DNA of 64,000 nt from Bacteroidales bacterium (GTDB taxonomy: Bacteria > Bacteroidota > Bacteroidia > Bacteroidales > UBA4181). The notes beneath the pieces are model-generated. The model was not told the origin of the DNA. It ran no database searches and saw only the letters and a list, made by a program, of their open reading frames with translations. The stretch's first letter is position 1, and the number at the start of each line of letters is the position of its first letter. Shown piece by piece: positions 56,628 through 64,000 of this stretch. Position numbers and translations under genes: made by a program. The stretch lies in assembly GCA_017523725.1 (NCBI GenBank), contig JAFWVY010000016.1, forward strand, positions 1 to 64,000, written 5' to 3'.

Positions 56628-56959
56628 GTGTAAACGGCATTGTCGGTTCCATTGCGTTGAAGCAGACCGCTTCATTGCTGAACCGTCTCGAACACGGAGA
56701 TGAGGCGGCGCCGGATATGCAGCGTGACATGGCTTCGCTGGCCGCTGTGGCATTGCGCCGCGTCCGCGATGTCCTTTCGTCGGATGCACCGGTCGGCGCG
56801 GGTGAAAAGACGATGTTGCAGGCGTTGGCCAAACAGTTGCGGGTACGCATGGGACAATGGCGTCGCCGGTCGCCCCGGGAGGCTTCCGTCATGGAGACGC
56901 CGATTCAGGAAACAGTCAGGCTCCTGGGCGTGGCCGCCTCATGGTCACCCGGGAAATAA
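56624..56959 (+). CDS. Unknown small protein
   Basis: A 111-residue protein that I do not recognise. Start codon overlaps the exonuclease stop as ATGA, so translation is coupled, and the next gene starts 11 bases after its stop; this operon-like position and the normal codon pattern argue that it is real. It is basic in the second half (QLRVRMGQWRRRSPREAS), with alternating Ala/Leu helices (LAAVALRRVRDVL) and no signal peptide, membrane helix or cysteine motif. Confidence 0.6.
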   Translation: MSVNGIVGSIALKQTASLLNRLEHGDEAAPDMQRDMASLAAVALRRVRDVLSSDAPVGAGEKTMLQALAKQLRVRMGQWRRRSPREASVMETPIQETVRLLGVAASWSPGK

Positions 56960-56970
56960 AGATTTACGCA

Positions 56971-57930
56971 ATGAAAAGAATCTGTGTTGTCGGTTGCGGT
57001 CGCTGGGGTTCCAATCATCTGAGGACCCTCTTTGGCATGGGCTGGCTGGCTGCGGCGGTCGAGACCTCTGCCGACCGGCTCCGGCAAGTTGCGGAGCAGT
57101 ATCCCGGCATCGTCCTTCATAACGGTATCGACGAAGCGGCCCGGGCCTGCTACGACGGCTACGTGGTCGCCACGCCTGCCGAAACGCATTTCACGTTGGC
57201 TTCTTATCTGCTGTCACAGAATTGCAATGTGTTGGTAGAGAAGCCGATGACGTTGGATCCTGCGGATGCCGCCGCATTGGTCAGACTGGCTGCCGACCAC
57301 GGCAAGACCCTCATGGTGGGTCATCTGCTGCTTTTCCATCCAGCCATCCGGAAAATCAAGGAACTGACGGAGCAAGGAGCCATCGGCCGGTTACAATACC
57401 TTTACTCCACGCGTTTGAATCTTGGTACGGTGCGGACGATGGAAAACGTCTTCCAGTCGTTTGCACCGCATGACATCGCCGTGCTCGAATACCTGGTCGG
57501 TGCGCCGGCCATGGATATCACGGCACAAGGCGCCCGGATACTCCAACCGGGCATCTGCGACACCGTTTTGGCCGAACTGACCTATCCGGGAGGTATCCGT
57601 GCGCACATCCATGCCTCATGGCTTCATCCGTTCAAGGAACAACGGCTGGTGATTGTCGGAGAGACTGGCATGATGGCCTTCGATGATGCTTCGGATAAAC
57701 AAATCCGCTTGTATCACAGGCATATCGTTTTCCGGGATGGTCGGCCGATGGTCGAAGAAGGCCCGGAGGAAGTTGTTCCGTACGACCGCAGTCGTATGCC
57801 GCTCGAAGAGGAACTCCGTTATTTTGCAGACCATCCTGATGGCACGGCCACCGTAGCCGACGGCCGCAGCGGCTGCGGCACCGTCCTCGTGCTTGACCGG
57901 GTGCAGCGTCTGCTGGAACAATCCGCATAG
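56971..57930 (+). CDS. wlbA: Gfo/Idh/MocA oxidoreductase, WlbA/WbpB-like
   Basis: A 319-residue NAD(P)-dependent sugar dehydrogenase. The Rossmann start is ICVVGCGRWGSNHLRTL; VEKPMTLD is the family EKP motif, and HPAIRKIKEL with LNLGTVRTMENVF resembles enzymes that oxidise C3 of UDP-N-acetylglucosaminuronic acid. The start at 56971 is set by the Rossmann strand; longer frames add unrelated residues. The next two genes, an N-acetyltransferase and an aminotransferase, match the WlbB/WlbC order, so the three likely make a 2,3-diacetamido-2,3-dideoxy-uronic acid nucleotide sugar for surface glycans. Pathway is inferred from context. Confidence 0.8.
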   Translation: MKRICVVGCGRWGSNHLRTLFGMGWLAAAVETSADRLRQVAEQYPGIVLHNGIDEAARACYDGYVVATPAETHFTLASYLLSQNCNVLVEKPMTLDPADAAALVRLAADHGKTLMVGHLLLFHPAIRKIKELTEQGAIGRLQYLYSTRLNLGTVRTMENVFQSFAPHDIAVLEYLVGAPAMDITAQGARILQPGICDTVLAELTYPGGIRAHIHASWLHPFKEQRLVIVGETGMMAFDDASDKQIRLYHRHIVFRDGRPMVEEGPEEVVPYDRSRMPLEEELRYFADHPDGTATVADGRSGCGTVLVLDRVQRLLEQSA

Positions 57931-57934
57931 AACC

Positions 57935-58504
57935 ATGAAAGACTACTTTGTACACGAATCGAGCTATGTCGATGATGATGTCACCATCGGCAGGGACACC
58001 AAGATATGGCACTTCTGCCACATCCAGCGCGGTGCCGTGATAGGCGAGCGCTGCTCGCTGGGCCAGAACGTCAATGTGGCCAGCAACGTCCATATCGGCA
58101 ATGGAGTCCGGATACAGAACAACGTATCCGTGTACGAAGGGGTGACGCTGGAGGACAACGTATTCTGCGGTCCTTCGTGCGTGTTTACCAATGTGCCGAC
58201 ACCGCGCGCCCATTATCCGGTACACGGAGTCTATACGCCGACGTTGGTAAAGGAAGGCGCCTCGCTGGGAGCCAATTCGACGGTGGTCTGCGGACATACT
58301 ATCGGACGCAGTGCGTTGATTGCCGCCGGTGCGGTGGTGACCGGCGATGTGAGGGACTATGCACTCATGGCAGGTGTGCCCGCGCGTCAGATGGGATGGG
58401 TATGTGCCTGCGGACACCGGCTGCCCGATGCGCTTGTCTGCCCGGCATGTGGCGCCCGTTATGTCCTGGATGGAGAATTATTGCGAAAGAAAGACAACGA
58501 ATAA
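57935..58504 (+). CDS. wlbB: Hexapeptide-repeat N-acetyltransferase, WlbB/WbpD-like, with zinc-ribbon tail
   Basis: A 189-residue left-handed beta-helix acetyltransferase. The N-terminus MKDYFVHESSYVDDDVTIG and the run of hexapeptide turns (IGERCSLGQNVNVASNVHIG, EDNVFCGPSCVFTNV) match the WlbB/WbpD class that acetylates the 3-amino group of a UDP-sugar using acetyl-CoA; ALMAGVPARQMGWV closes the fold. The last 40 residues add four to five cysteines (CACGHRLPDALVCPACGARY), a zinc-ribbon pattern known from some homologues. It is 4 bases from the dehydrogenase and 1 base from the aminotransferase gene. Confidence 0.88.
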   Translation: MKDYFVHESSYVDDDVTIGRDTKIWHFCHIQRGAVIGERCSLGQNVNVASNVHIGNGVRIQNNVSVYEGVTLEDNVFCGPSCVFTNVPTPRAHYPVHGVYTPTLVKEGASLGANSTVVCGHTIGRSALIAAGAVVTGDVRDYALMAGVPARQMGWVCACGHRLPDALVCPACGARYVLDGELLRKKDNE

Positions 58505-58505
58505 T

Positions 58506-59636
58506 ATGCAGTTCAGAGATTTAAGAAGACAGTACGAGGCATTGAAACCGGCCATCGACAGTGCACTGCACGAGACGGTGTTGTCGTCGGCTTTCATTAT
58601 GGGGCAGCCCGTGAAACGGCTCGAGGAAGCCTTGGCGGAATATGTGGGCGTCAAGCATTGCATCACCTGCGCCAGTGGTACGGATGCGCTGGACATCGCC
58701 CTGAAGGTCTGGAAGATCGGCCCCGGTGATGCGGTGTTCGTACCCGATTTCACGTTCTTCGCCTCGGCCGAGGTCGTGGCTTTGGAAGGTGCGGAACCCG
58801 TGTTCGTCGATATCGATCCGGATACTTTCAACATGGATGCGTCATCGCTCGAGGCGGCCGTCGAAGCCGTGCTGCGCGAAGGTCGTCTGACGCCCAGGGC
58901 CGTCATTGCTGTCGATTTATTCGGTCTTCCGGCCGATTACAGGGCCATCCGGCCGTTGGCACAGAAATACGGTCTCTATCTGTTGGAAGATGCTGCCCAG
59001 GGATTCGGCGGACGGCTTCAGGGCCGGCGGGCCTGCTCGTTCGGCGATATTGGCGCCACCTCTTTCTTCCCGGCCAAACCGCTCGGATGCTATGGCGATG
59101 GCGGCGCCATCTTCACCGATAACGACGAATGGGCCGCCGTGGCTGATTCCATCCGTGTCCACGGTAAAGGCAGTTTCAAATACGACAATGTGCGCATCGG
59201 CCTGAACTCGCGGCTGGATACGCTGCAGGCCGCTGTGCTGCTGCCGAAGTTCGATGCCTTCAAACGGTACGAACTGGAGCAGGTGAACCGCTGCGCCGCT
59301 GCATATCAGGCACGTCTTGCAGACCTGCTGAAGACGCCGGACGTTCCGCAGGGATTCTTCTCTTCCTGGGCTCAGTACACAGTGCAATTGACCGACCGTA
59401 CAGTGCGTGACCGTCTGCAGGCGGCTTTGAAAGAGAAACAGATACCCTCCATGGTTTACTATCCCAAGCCCATGCATCTTCAGACCGCGTTCCAGTCGCT
59501 TCTGCCAGGCATTCTTCCGTGTCCGGTGGCAGAACGTCTGTGCGAGACGGTACTGTCACTTCCGATGCATCCCTATCTGACCATCGAAGAAATCGACGAA
59601 GTGTGCGATGTGGTGCGCCAGACCCTTGCACGTTAA
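58506..59636 (+). CDS. wlbC: DegT/DnrJ/EryC1 sugar aminotransferase, WlbC/WbpE-like
   Basis: A 376-residue PLP-dependent aminotransferase that transfers an amino group to a keto-sugar nucleotide. ITCASGTDALDIALK, VFVPDFTFFASAEVVALEGAEPVFVD, LEDAAQGFGG and TSFFPAKPLGCYGDGG are the family motifs; the last carries the PLP-binding lysine (Lys in AKPLG). The start at 58506 gives MQFRDLRRQYEALKPAID, the usual N-terminus. As the third of a WlbA/B/C-like set it is assigned to 3-amino transfer. The following peptidase gene begins inside its last 29 bases. Confidence 0.88.
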   Translation: MQFRDLRRQYEALKPAIDSALHETVLSSAFIMGQPVKRLEEALAEYVGVKHCITCASGTDALDIALKVWKIGPGDAVFVPDFTFFASAEVVALEGAEPVFVDIDPDTFNMDASSLEAAVEAVLREGRLTPRAVIAVDLFGLPADYRAIRPLAQKYGLYLLEDAAQGFGGRLQGRRACSFGDIGATSFFPAKPLGCYGDGGAIFTDNDEWAAVADSIRVHGKGSFKYDNVRIGLNSRLDTLQAAVLLPKFDAFKRYELEQVNRCAAAYQARLADLLKTPDVPQGFFSSWAQYTVQLTDRTVRDRLQAALKEKQIPSMVYYPKPMHLQTAFQSLLPGILPCPVAERLCETVLSLPMHPYLTIEEIDEVCDVVRQTLAR

Positions 59637-60306
59637 GCCGGTACGGCTGATCTGTCTGTTGCTCGGCTTGTTGCTGGCGTGTCATTGCCAGACTATATCG
59701 GCTGCGACGGATTTCCTTACACTTGGTGACGGGTTCACGGCCGACACGGTGCCACCGCAGGTCCGTGTGCGGATGATGGGCCGCTCGATGCCGTTGCAGT
59801 TGGTTGCCGCCGATTCCGGCAGAGCCGCTTTTGCTTCGCTCCGCTATCTGCGGGTCCGCCATATCGATTTCGAGGGGCAGGAACAGACTGGTGAACTGGT
59901 GTGTCACCGCGATATTGCCGAAGACCTCCTTTTTATATTCAAGGCACTTTACGAGGCGCGCTATCCCATTGCTTCCATCCGGCTCATCGATGATTTCGAG
60001 GCGTCGGACGAAGCGTCCATGTCGGCCAACAACACCTCATGTTTCAACTACCGGCCCATCGCCGGCCGTACGGTACTGTCCCGTCATGCACTTGGCATGG
60101 CCGTGGATATCAATCCGTTGCAGAATCCATATGTCAGGGGAGAGGTGATACGACCTGCCGCTGGACAGCCGTATGCCGACCGTACACAGCTGTTTGCGCA
60201 TAAAATCGACCGCGACGATTTGTGCTACAAACTCTTCAGGTCCAGGGGCTTTTCCTGGGGCGGCGCCTGGCGTTCCGCGAAGGATTACCAGCATTTCGAG
60301 AAATAA
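59608..60306 (+). CDS. M15-family D-Ala-D-Ala carboxypeptidase-like exported protein
   Basis: A 232-residue exported protein of the peptidase M15 (VanY/M15C-like) fold. A signal segment (LICLLLGLLLACHCQTISA) precedes it. The zinc-binding set SRHALGMAVDIN (SxHxxGxAxD) and the late DYQHFEK motif are intact, so it should cleave the peptide stem of cell-wall material. The first ATG overlaps the aminotransferase by 29 bases; a TTG at 59626 is another possible start. It closes the co-directional run from 49.7 kb; the next gene faces it 3 bases after its stop. Confidence 0.88.
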   Translation: MWCARPLHVKPVRLICLLLGLLLACHCQTISAATDFLTLGDGFTADTVPPQVRVRMMGRSMPLQLVAADSGRAAFASLRYLRVRHIDFEGQEQTGELVCHRDIAEDLLFIFKALYEARYPIASIRLIDDFEASDEASMSANNTSCFNYRPIAGRTVLSRHALGMAVDINPLQNPYVRGEVIRPAAGQPYADRTQLFAHKIDRDDLCYKLFRSRGFSWGGAWRSAKDYQHFEK

Positions 60307-60309
60307 AGG

Positions 60310-61482
60310 CTATTTCATTACGCTGTCCAGAAACTTCAGGGCCTCGCGCTGCATGGCCTTGTCATAGTAGTGTGGCCCTTCCGTGATTTTCGTGTGGAAC
60401 TGTTCTCCTGCGCCGTTGTCCTGCCAGACGCGCCGCATGACGGCATAGGCATCTTCGACCCCCTCCACCGGAAACAGTTTGTCCTGCCGGCCGTTCATGA
60501 AGAAGACAGGCTTGGGGCATGCCAGCGAGGCGACATCGGGGTAATCCATGTAATTGCGGATGCCGGGAATAATCATCGAATAGGCCGAACCACCCTTGTT
60601 CTGGTTGTTGGTGAGCGTCATCAGGTGTTCTGTGGTATTCATCCAGCAGACTGCCACGCAAGCCTTGACGGCGTCGCTCAACGCTGCGGCGGTCCAGGCA
60701 CGGTAGCATCCCATCGAATGGCCCACCACCGCGATGCCGCCCGGTTTCACCATGGGCAGCGACGCCAGGAAATCCGCGCTCCGCAGGTCATCCCAGACAA
60801 TGAAACTGCCGAATGACATGCCCATCTGTTCCAGGTTGGCGTTCAGTGCCTGCTGAGCGTCGTAGTCGGCTCCCTGCCGCCGGCCACGTTCTCCCCAGAA
60901 CAGCGCATCCGTGCTGAGCACCACATAGCCTGCCCGGGCCATCTCATCGCCGATGAACACCCCGTCGTAGCAGGAAACCGTCCAGTCTTCGGCGTCTTTC
61001 ATGACCGCCTCTGTCACGCCGAACGGACGCACAGTCTTCTCCTTGCCGATGGTGAAATGGGCACCATGGTCGTGCAGCACCAGCACGGCCGGATGCGGAC
61101 CTTCACCGTCGGGTATCAGCAGATAGGCGGTGGTGCGGCACCAGTCATTGACGTTGAACAGAATTTTCCTGGCGGTGTATCCGTCGCGTTTTTCCTCAGC
61201 CACCGTCTCCATGTTCCATTGGCCGTCCGACGGCGGGGCAGGAGACAGGCAGGTCAGCACCTGCTGCCGGCCGCGGTTCTGCCACTGCAGGAATTTCCGC
61301 ACCGGAGCCTTTCCGTTCCGGTCTGTCCGGATGCCGCTGTTCTCCCATGACAGAGGGTAATGCAGCGTGGCTTTGAGCTGCTGGTAGAAAACCGGCATGT
61401 TGCCGTCGATTTCCTGAGCCGTGGCGGGCAGGAGGGTGGCTGCCAGACAGCATGCCGACAGGTAAAGGAAGAATTTTCTCAT
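60310..61482 (-). CDS. Exported alpha/beta hydrolase (acetyl-xylan-esterase/dienelactone-hydrolase-like)
   Basis: A 390-residue secreted alpha/beta hydrolase. A signal peptide ends at LLPATAQ. The catalytic triad can be placed: Ser in GHSMGC, Asp in GRQDKLFP and His in EGPHYYD, and HDHGAHFTIG is the oxyanion/helix region. It resembles the Abhydrolase_7/acetyl-xylan-esterase-like families. A carbohydrate esterase is plausible but not demonstrated. The start at 61482 is used because an exact TATTTTTG promoter lies at 61562-61555, which overlaps the longer frame start. Confidence 0.82.
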   Translation of the reverse strand: MRKFFLYLSACCLAATLLPATAQEIDGNMPVFYQQLKATLHYPLSWENSGIRTDRNGKAPVRKFLQWQNRGRQQVLTCLSPAPPSDGQWNMETVAEEKRDGYTARKILFNVNDWCRTTAYLLIPDGEGPHPAVLVLHDHGAHFTIGKEKTVRPFGVTEAVMKDAEDWTVSCYDGVFIGDEMARAGYVVLSTDALFWGERGRRQGADYDAQQALNANLEQMGMSFGSFIVWDDLRSADFLASLPMVKPGGIAVVGHSMGCYRAWTAAALSDAVKACVAVCWMNTTEHLMTLTNNQNKGGSAYSMIIPGIRNYMDYPDVASLACPKPVFFMNGRQDKLFPVEGVEDAYAVMRRVWQDNGAGEQFHTKITEGPHYYDKAMQREALKFLDSVMK

Positions 61483-61554
61483 GATTGTTGAAAAAGCGAG
61501 TGTCAGGGTAATCCACAGATGGGAGAATATCTGATATGTCAGAAACCCATCATA

Positions 61555-61562
61555 CAAAAATA
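61555..61562 (-). promoter_or_regulatory. Promoter -7 element of the esterase gene
   Basis: Minus-strand TATTTTTG matches TAnnTTTG; the leader would be about 66 bases. It overlaps and excludes a longer start at 61557. Confidence 0.6.
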
Positions 61563-61627
61563 GCGGTTATTCGCTGTAGTTCTGCTTGGTTGACCATTTT
61601 TCCCGCATACATCCCGCCGGAAAAACG

Positions 61628-61635
61628 TATCTTCG
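61628..61635 (+). promoter_or_regulatory. Promoter -7-like element of the BNR protein gene
   Basis: TATCTTCG, 51 bases before the ATG at 61687; divergent from the esterase promoter, with 65 bases between the boxes. Confidence 0.4.
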
Positions 61636-61686
61636 CAGAAACGTATCTTGCCGGGCGGTGTCTGCTCGGTTTTTCATCCGGGAAAC

Positions 61687-63003
61687 ATGAAAAAATATAT
61701 CGGTATTTATCTGTGTACGGCACTTCTGTGTGCCGGCATGTGCCTGCAACCTGCTGTTGCCGCCGCGCGGCTGGTGCCGGTGGCCGAGGGCTGGAGCCGC
61801 AACACTGTCAATACGGCGGTCTTCCGCCAAAGTTCGCTTGTGACGCATGGCCGTTATCAGTATATCGCCTTTTATGACGGACAGCAGCGGCTGATACTCG
61901 GCCGGCGGAAAGGGTCCGGACACCGCTGGGAGTTGCATCCGACCGGTTATACCGGTCGCTGCGATGATGCGCACCGGATCATTTCCATCGGTGTGGACGG
62001 CGCCGGCTATATCCATGTGGCTTGGAACCACCATGGCAATGCGCTGAATTATGCACGGGGCATCGCGCCGGGTTCGCTCGAACTTGGCCCGATGCAATCC
62101 ATGACCGGCCAGTTGGAAGGCAACGTCACCTATCCGGAGTTTTACACGCTTCCTGACGGAGACCTTTTGTTCGTATATCGCGACGGCAGTTCGGGCAACG
62201 GCAACATGGTGCTTAACCGCTACGTCCTGGCGGCCGGCACCTGGCGGCAGGTGCAGCCGGTAGTGCTCGACGGGGAAGGCCGCCGCAATGCGTATTGGCA
62301 GATGTGCGTGGACCGCTTCGGGACTATCCATGTGTCGTGGGTGTGGCGTTCTACGCCGGATGTGGCTTCGAACCAGGATCTTTGCTATGTCCGTTCGACG
62401 GATGGCGGCGAAACATGGCAGACCTCTTCGGGAGTGCCGTGTGTGCTGCCCGTAACGGCGGCAACGGCCGAATACATCGTCCGGATTCCGCAGCGAAGCG
62501 AACTGATCAACCAGACGTCCATGACGGCCGACGATGCCGGACGTCCGTACATTGCCACCTATTGGCGGGATGCAGACAGTCAGGTGCCGCAGTATCGGTT
62601 GGTCTATCTTTCCGATGATGGTTGGCGCGTGGTGCAGGTCTCCTCGCGGACTACACCTTTCAGCCTGAGTGGTGGGGGCACCAAGAAAATCCCTGTTTCG
62701 CGGCCGCGCCTTGCGGTGGACAGCCGCGGACATCATCTGCGTGTCTGTTATGTCTTCCGGGATGTGGAACGCGGCAGCCGGGTTTCCATTGCAACCTGCC
62801 GCGACCTTGGGCAAAAGGCGGACTGGCAGGTGGAGGATGTGACGGATTTCCCGGTGGATGAGTGGGAACCCACCTTCGATACGGAACTCTGGAAAAAACG
62901 CCATCGGCTGCATCTGTTTGTACAGCGCACCAGACAGGGTGATGGCGAGACCCTCGAGGATTTGTCCGACCAGATGATCTACGTCCTGGAATACAAGCTA
63001 TAA
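61687..63003 (+). CDS. BNR-repeat exported protein (propeller glycosidase/lyase candidate)
   Basis: A 438-residue secreted beta-propeller protein. The signal peptide is KYIGIYLCTALLCAGMCLQP to AVAA. Asp-box/BNR units (for example STDGGETWQTSSG, and SIGVDGAGYIHVAWNHHGN) recur through the chain, as in BNR_4-type proteins of the ulvan-lyase and rhamnosidase-like groups. Possible catalytic histidines lie in HVAWNHHGN. The actual substrate is unknown. It is divergent from the exported esterase, so the two may work on the same polysaccharide. The stop overlaps the convergent phosphodiesterase gene by 6 bases. Confidence 0.75.
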   Translation: MKKYIGIYLCTALLCAGMCLQPAVAAARLVPVAEGWSRNTVNTAVFRQSSLVTHGRYQYIAFYDGQQRLILGRRKGSGHRWELHPTGYTGRCDDAHRIISIGVDGAGYIHVAWNHHGNALNYARGIAPGSLELGPMQSMTGQLEGNVTYPEFYTLPDGDLLFVYRDGSSGNGNMVLNRYVLAAGTWRQVQPVVLDGEGRRNAYWQMCVDRFGTIHVSWVWRSTPDVASNQDLCYVRSTDGGETWQTSSGVPCVLPVTAATAEYIVRIPQRSELINQTSMTADDAGRPYIATYWRDADSQVPQYRLVYLSDDGWRVVQVSSRTTPFSLSGGGTKKIPVSRPRLAVDSRGHHLRVCYVFRDVERGSRVSIATCRDLGQKADWQVEDVTDFPVDEWEPTFDTELWKKRHRLHLFVQRTRQGDGETLEDLSDQMIYVLEYKL

Positions 63004-63504
63004 CGGCATTCTCGACCGTTCTGCCTGCCAGATGTCCAGGTCTTTGATGTCCCGTCCGTCAATGGTCAGCCGGACCGCCGTCTTGACTTGATGGATGCCG
63101 CTGTTGCCTGCGGCGCCCGGGTTGATGTGCAGCAGATTGAAATGATGGTCGGGCATCACTTTCAGGATGTGCGAATGGCCCGACACGAAAAGCTGCGGTG
63201 GTTTCTTGCAGATGAGCCGGAAGATGTCCGGTTCGTAGCGGCCCGGATATCCGCCGATGTGTGTCAGCAGTACATCGGTTTCTTCGCACCTGAACTGCAA
63301 TATCCTGGGATAGACTATACGCGTATCTCCGCCGTCCATGTTGCCATATACGGCACGGAGCGGCTTGAAGGCCGCGATTTCTTCCGCCAGTGCGAAACTG
63401 CCGATGTCACCGGCATGCCACAATTCATCACACTCGGCAAAAAAGACTTTCAGCCGTTTGTCGAACGAGCCATGGGTGTCGGACAGGATACCGATGCGTC
63501 GCAT
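62998..63504 (-). CDS. YfcE/MJ0936-type metallophosphoesterase
   Basis: A 168-residue phosphodiesterase of the calcineurin-like superfamily. All five metal/catalytic motifs are visible: SDTHG, HAGDIG, GNMD, LTHIGGYPG and GHSH. Members hydrolyse phosphodiesters with Mn2+, but the natural substrate is usually unknown. It begins 6 bases after the proC stop on the same strand, so it is read from the proC transcript. Length is typical. Confidence 0.93.
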   Translation of the reverse strand: MRRIGILSDTHGSFDKRLKVFFAECDELWHAGDIGSFALAEEIAAFKPLRAVYGNMDGGDTRIVYPRILQFRCEETDVLLTHIGGYPGRYEPDIFRLICKKPPQLFVSGHSHILKVMPDHHFNLLHINPGAAGNSGIHQVKTAVRLTIDGRDIKDLDIWQAERSRMPL

Positions 63505-63510
63505 GGCCGT

Positions 63511-64000
63511 TTAGGCCATGAGGTACCGGTAGGCTTCCAGCAGACCCTGCATGACGGCCGATGAGAACCCGTTGTGTTCCATCTCGTTAAGGCCTACGAT
63601 GGTAATGCCTTTGGGTGTGCACACCTTGTCGATTTCGGCCTCGGCGTGTGTGCCGTTGTGCAGCAGCAGTTTAGCGGCGCCCAGCATGGTCTGCGCCACG
63701 ATTTCCTGTGCCACGTCGGGCTTGAATCCGATCTGGACGCTGCCAGTGGTCGAAGCGCGCAGATAGCGCAGCGCATACGCCGTGCCGCACGATGCAACGA
63801 CAGTGAAGGCGTTCATCAGCGATTCCTCAATCAAGATGGCACGTCCCAGATGCCCGAAGAAATCGAGCACAGTTTTCTGCTGTTCGACCGTGGTGTCCAG
63901 CGTAGCAACGGCCGTGATGGATTCGTTGACAGCCATGGCCGTGTTGGGAATCACCCGGAATACAGGAATCAGTCCGCTGATGGTCGTCTCGATTTCCTGC
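63511..64000 (-). CDS. proC: Pyrroline-5-carboxylate reductase, 5' end outside window
   Basis: The C-terminal 162 residues of ProC, which makes proline from pyrroline-5-carboxylate with NAD(P)H. The conserved VIPNTAMAVNESITAVA is followed by FTVVASCGTAYALRYLRA and AAKLLLHNGTHAEAEIDKVCTPKG, the dimerisation region that covers the active site. The frame is open to the window edge, so the Rossmann half lies beyond it. The end is LLEAYRYLMA. No defect is seen in the visible part. Confidence 0.93.
   Translation of the reverse strand, partial: QEIETTISGLIPVFRVIPNTAMAVNESITAVATLDTTVEQQKTVLDFFGHLGRAILIEESLMNAFTVVASCGTAYALRYLRASTTGSVQIGFKPDVAQEIVAQTMLGAAKLLLHNGTHAEAEIDKVCTPKGITIVGLNEMEHNGFSSAVMQGLLEAYRYLMA

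Overview
The window is a 64 kb gene-dense piece of chromosome from a member of the Bacteroidota, most likely the order Bacteroidales. The evidence is consistent: start regions carry the Bacteroidota -7 promoter element TAnnTTTG, Shine-Dalgarno sites are largely absent, and Bacteroidales families occur throughout (DUF3276, DUF5063, an NVEAL peptide with a 6-bladed beta-propeller lipoprotein, a PG0541-like PII protein, paired RND pumps). The DNA is GC-rich for the order, which would suit Rikenellaceae/Alistipes-like lineages, but I cannot prove genus from sequence alone. No tRNA, rRNA, CRISPR array, phage or insertion sequence was recognised; the one stable RNA gene is a tmRNA.

Layout. 1-16.4 kb is mainly housekeeping: queG (cut by the window edge), aspS, a DUF3276 PUR-domain protein, an HU protein, trmH, a CLC chloride channel, an aldose epimerase lipoprotein, menG, an M23/LysM cell-wall hydrolase, a GH2 beta-galactosidase, a 0.5 kb non-coding stretch with two large inverted-repeat elements, DUF456, ttcA, an outer-membrane barrel and a MORN-repeat membrane protein. 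16.4-24.2 kb holds a LytS/LytTR two-component pair (minus strand) divergent from an RND efflux cassette (TolC-MFP-RND) that ends in a PII-like protein. 24.3-26.1 kb is gcvT-comB.

26.4-42.1 kb is the most unusual part: one tightly spaced seven-gene plus-strand operon that mixes two transporter superfamilies. In order it encodes an ABC ATPase, a 1192-residue ABC permease with a protease-like ectodomain and golvesin-like tail, a TolC channel, a membrane fusion lipoprotein, an RND permease, a 1578-residue protein that fuses a complete second RND permease to a membrane linker and a complete ABC ATPase, and finally a small ABC-2 permease. It ends at a bidirectional terminator shared with the convergent tmRNA gene. 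Both RND subunits lack the Asp-Asp/Lys proton-relay set that the 20.8 kb pump keeps, so this looks like an ATP-coupled or ATP-regulated hybrid tripartite machine.

42.1-49.5 kb has ssrA, rluD, an NVEAL/propeller/redoxin-like secretion trio, and tex-yebC. 49.7-60.3 kb is a long co-directional run: a FucP-type sugar transporter, phosphoglucosamine mutase, the (p)ppGpp synthetase/hydrolase, an FtsE-like ATPase, DUF5063, a DEDDy exonuclease, an unknown protein, a WlbA/WlbB/WlbC-type trio for a diacetamido-uronic acid nucleotide sugar, and an M15 peptidase. 60.3-64 kb has an exported alpha/beta hydrolase, a BNR-repeat propeller enzyme candidate, a YfcE-type phosphodiesterase and the end of proC. 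Sugar handling (GH2 enzyme, aldose epimerase, FucP-type importer, esterase, BNR protein) is scattered and not gathered in one SusC/SusD locus.
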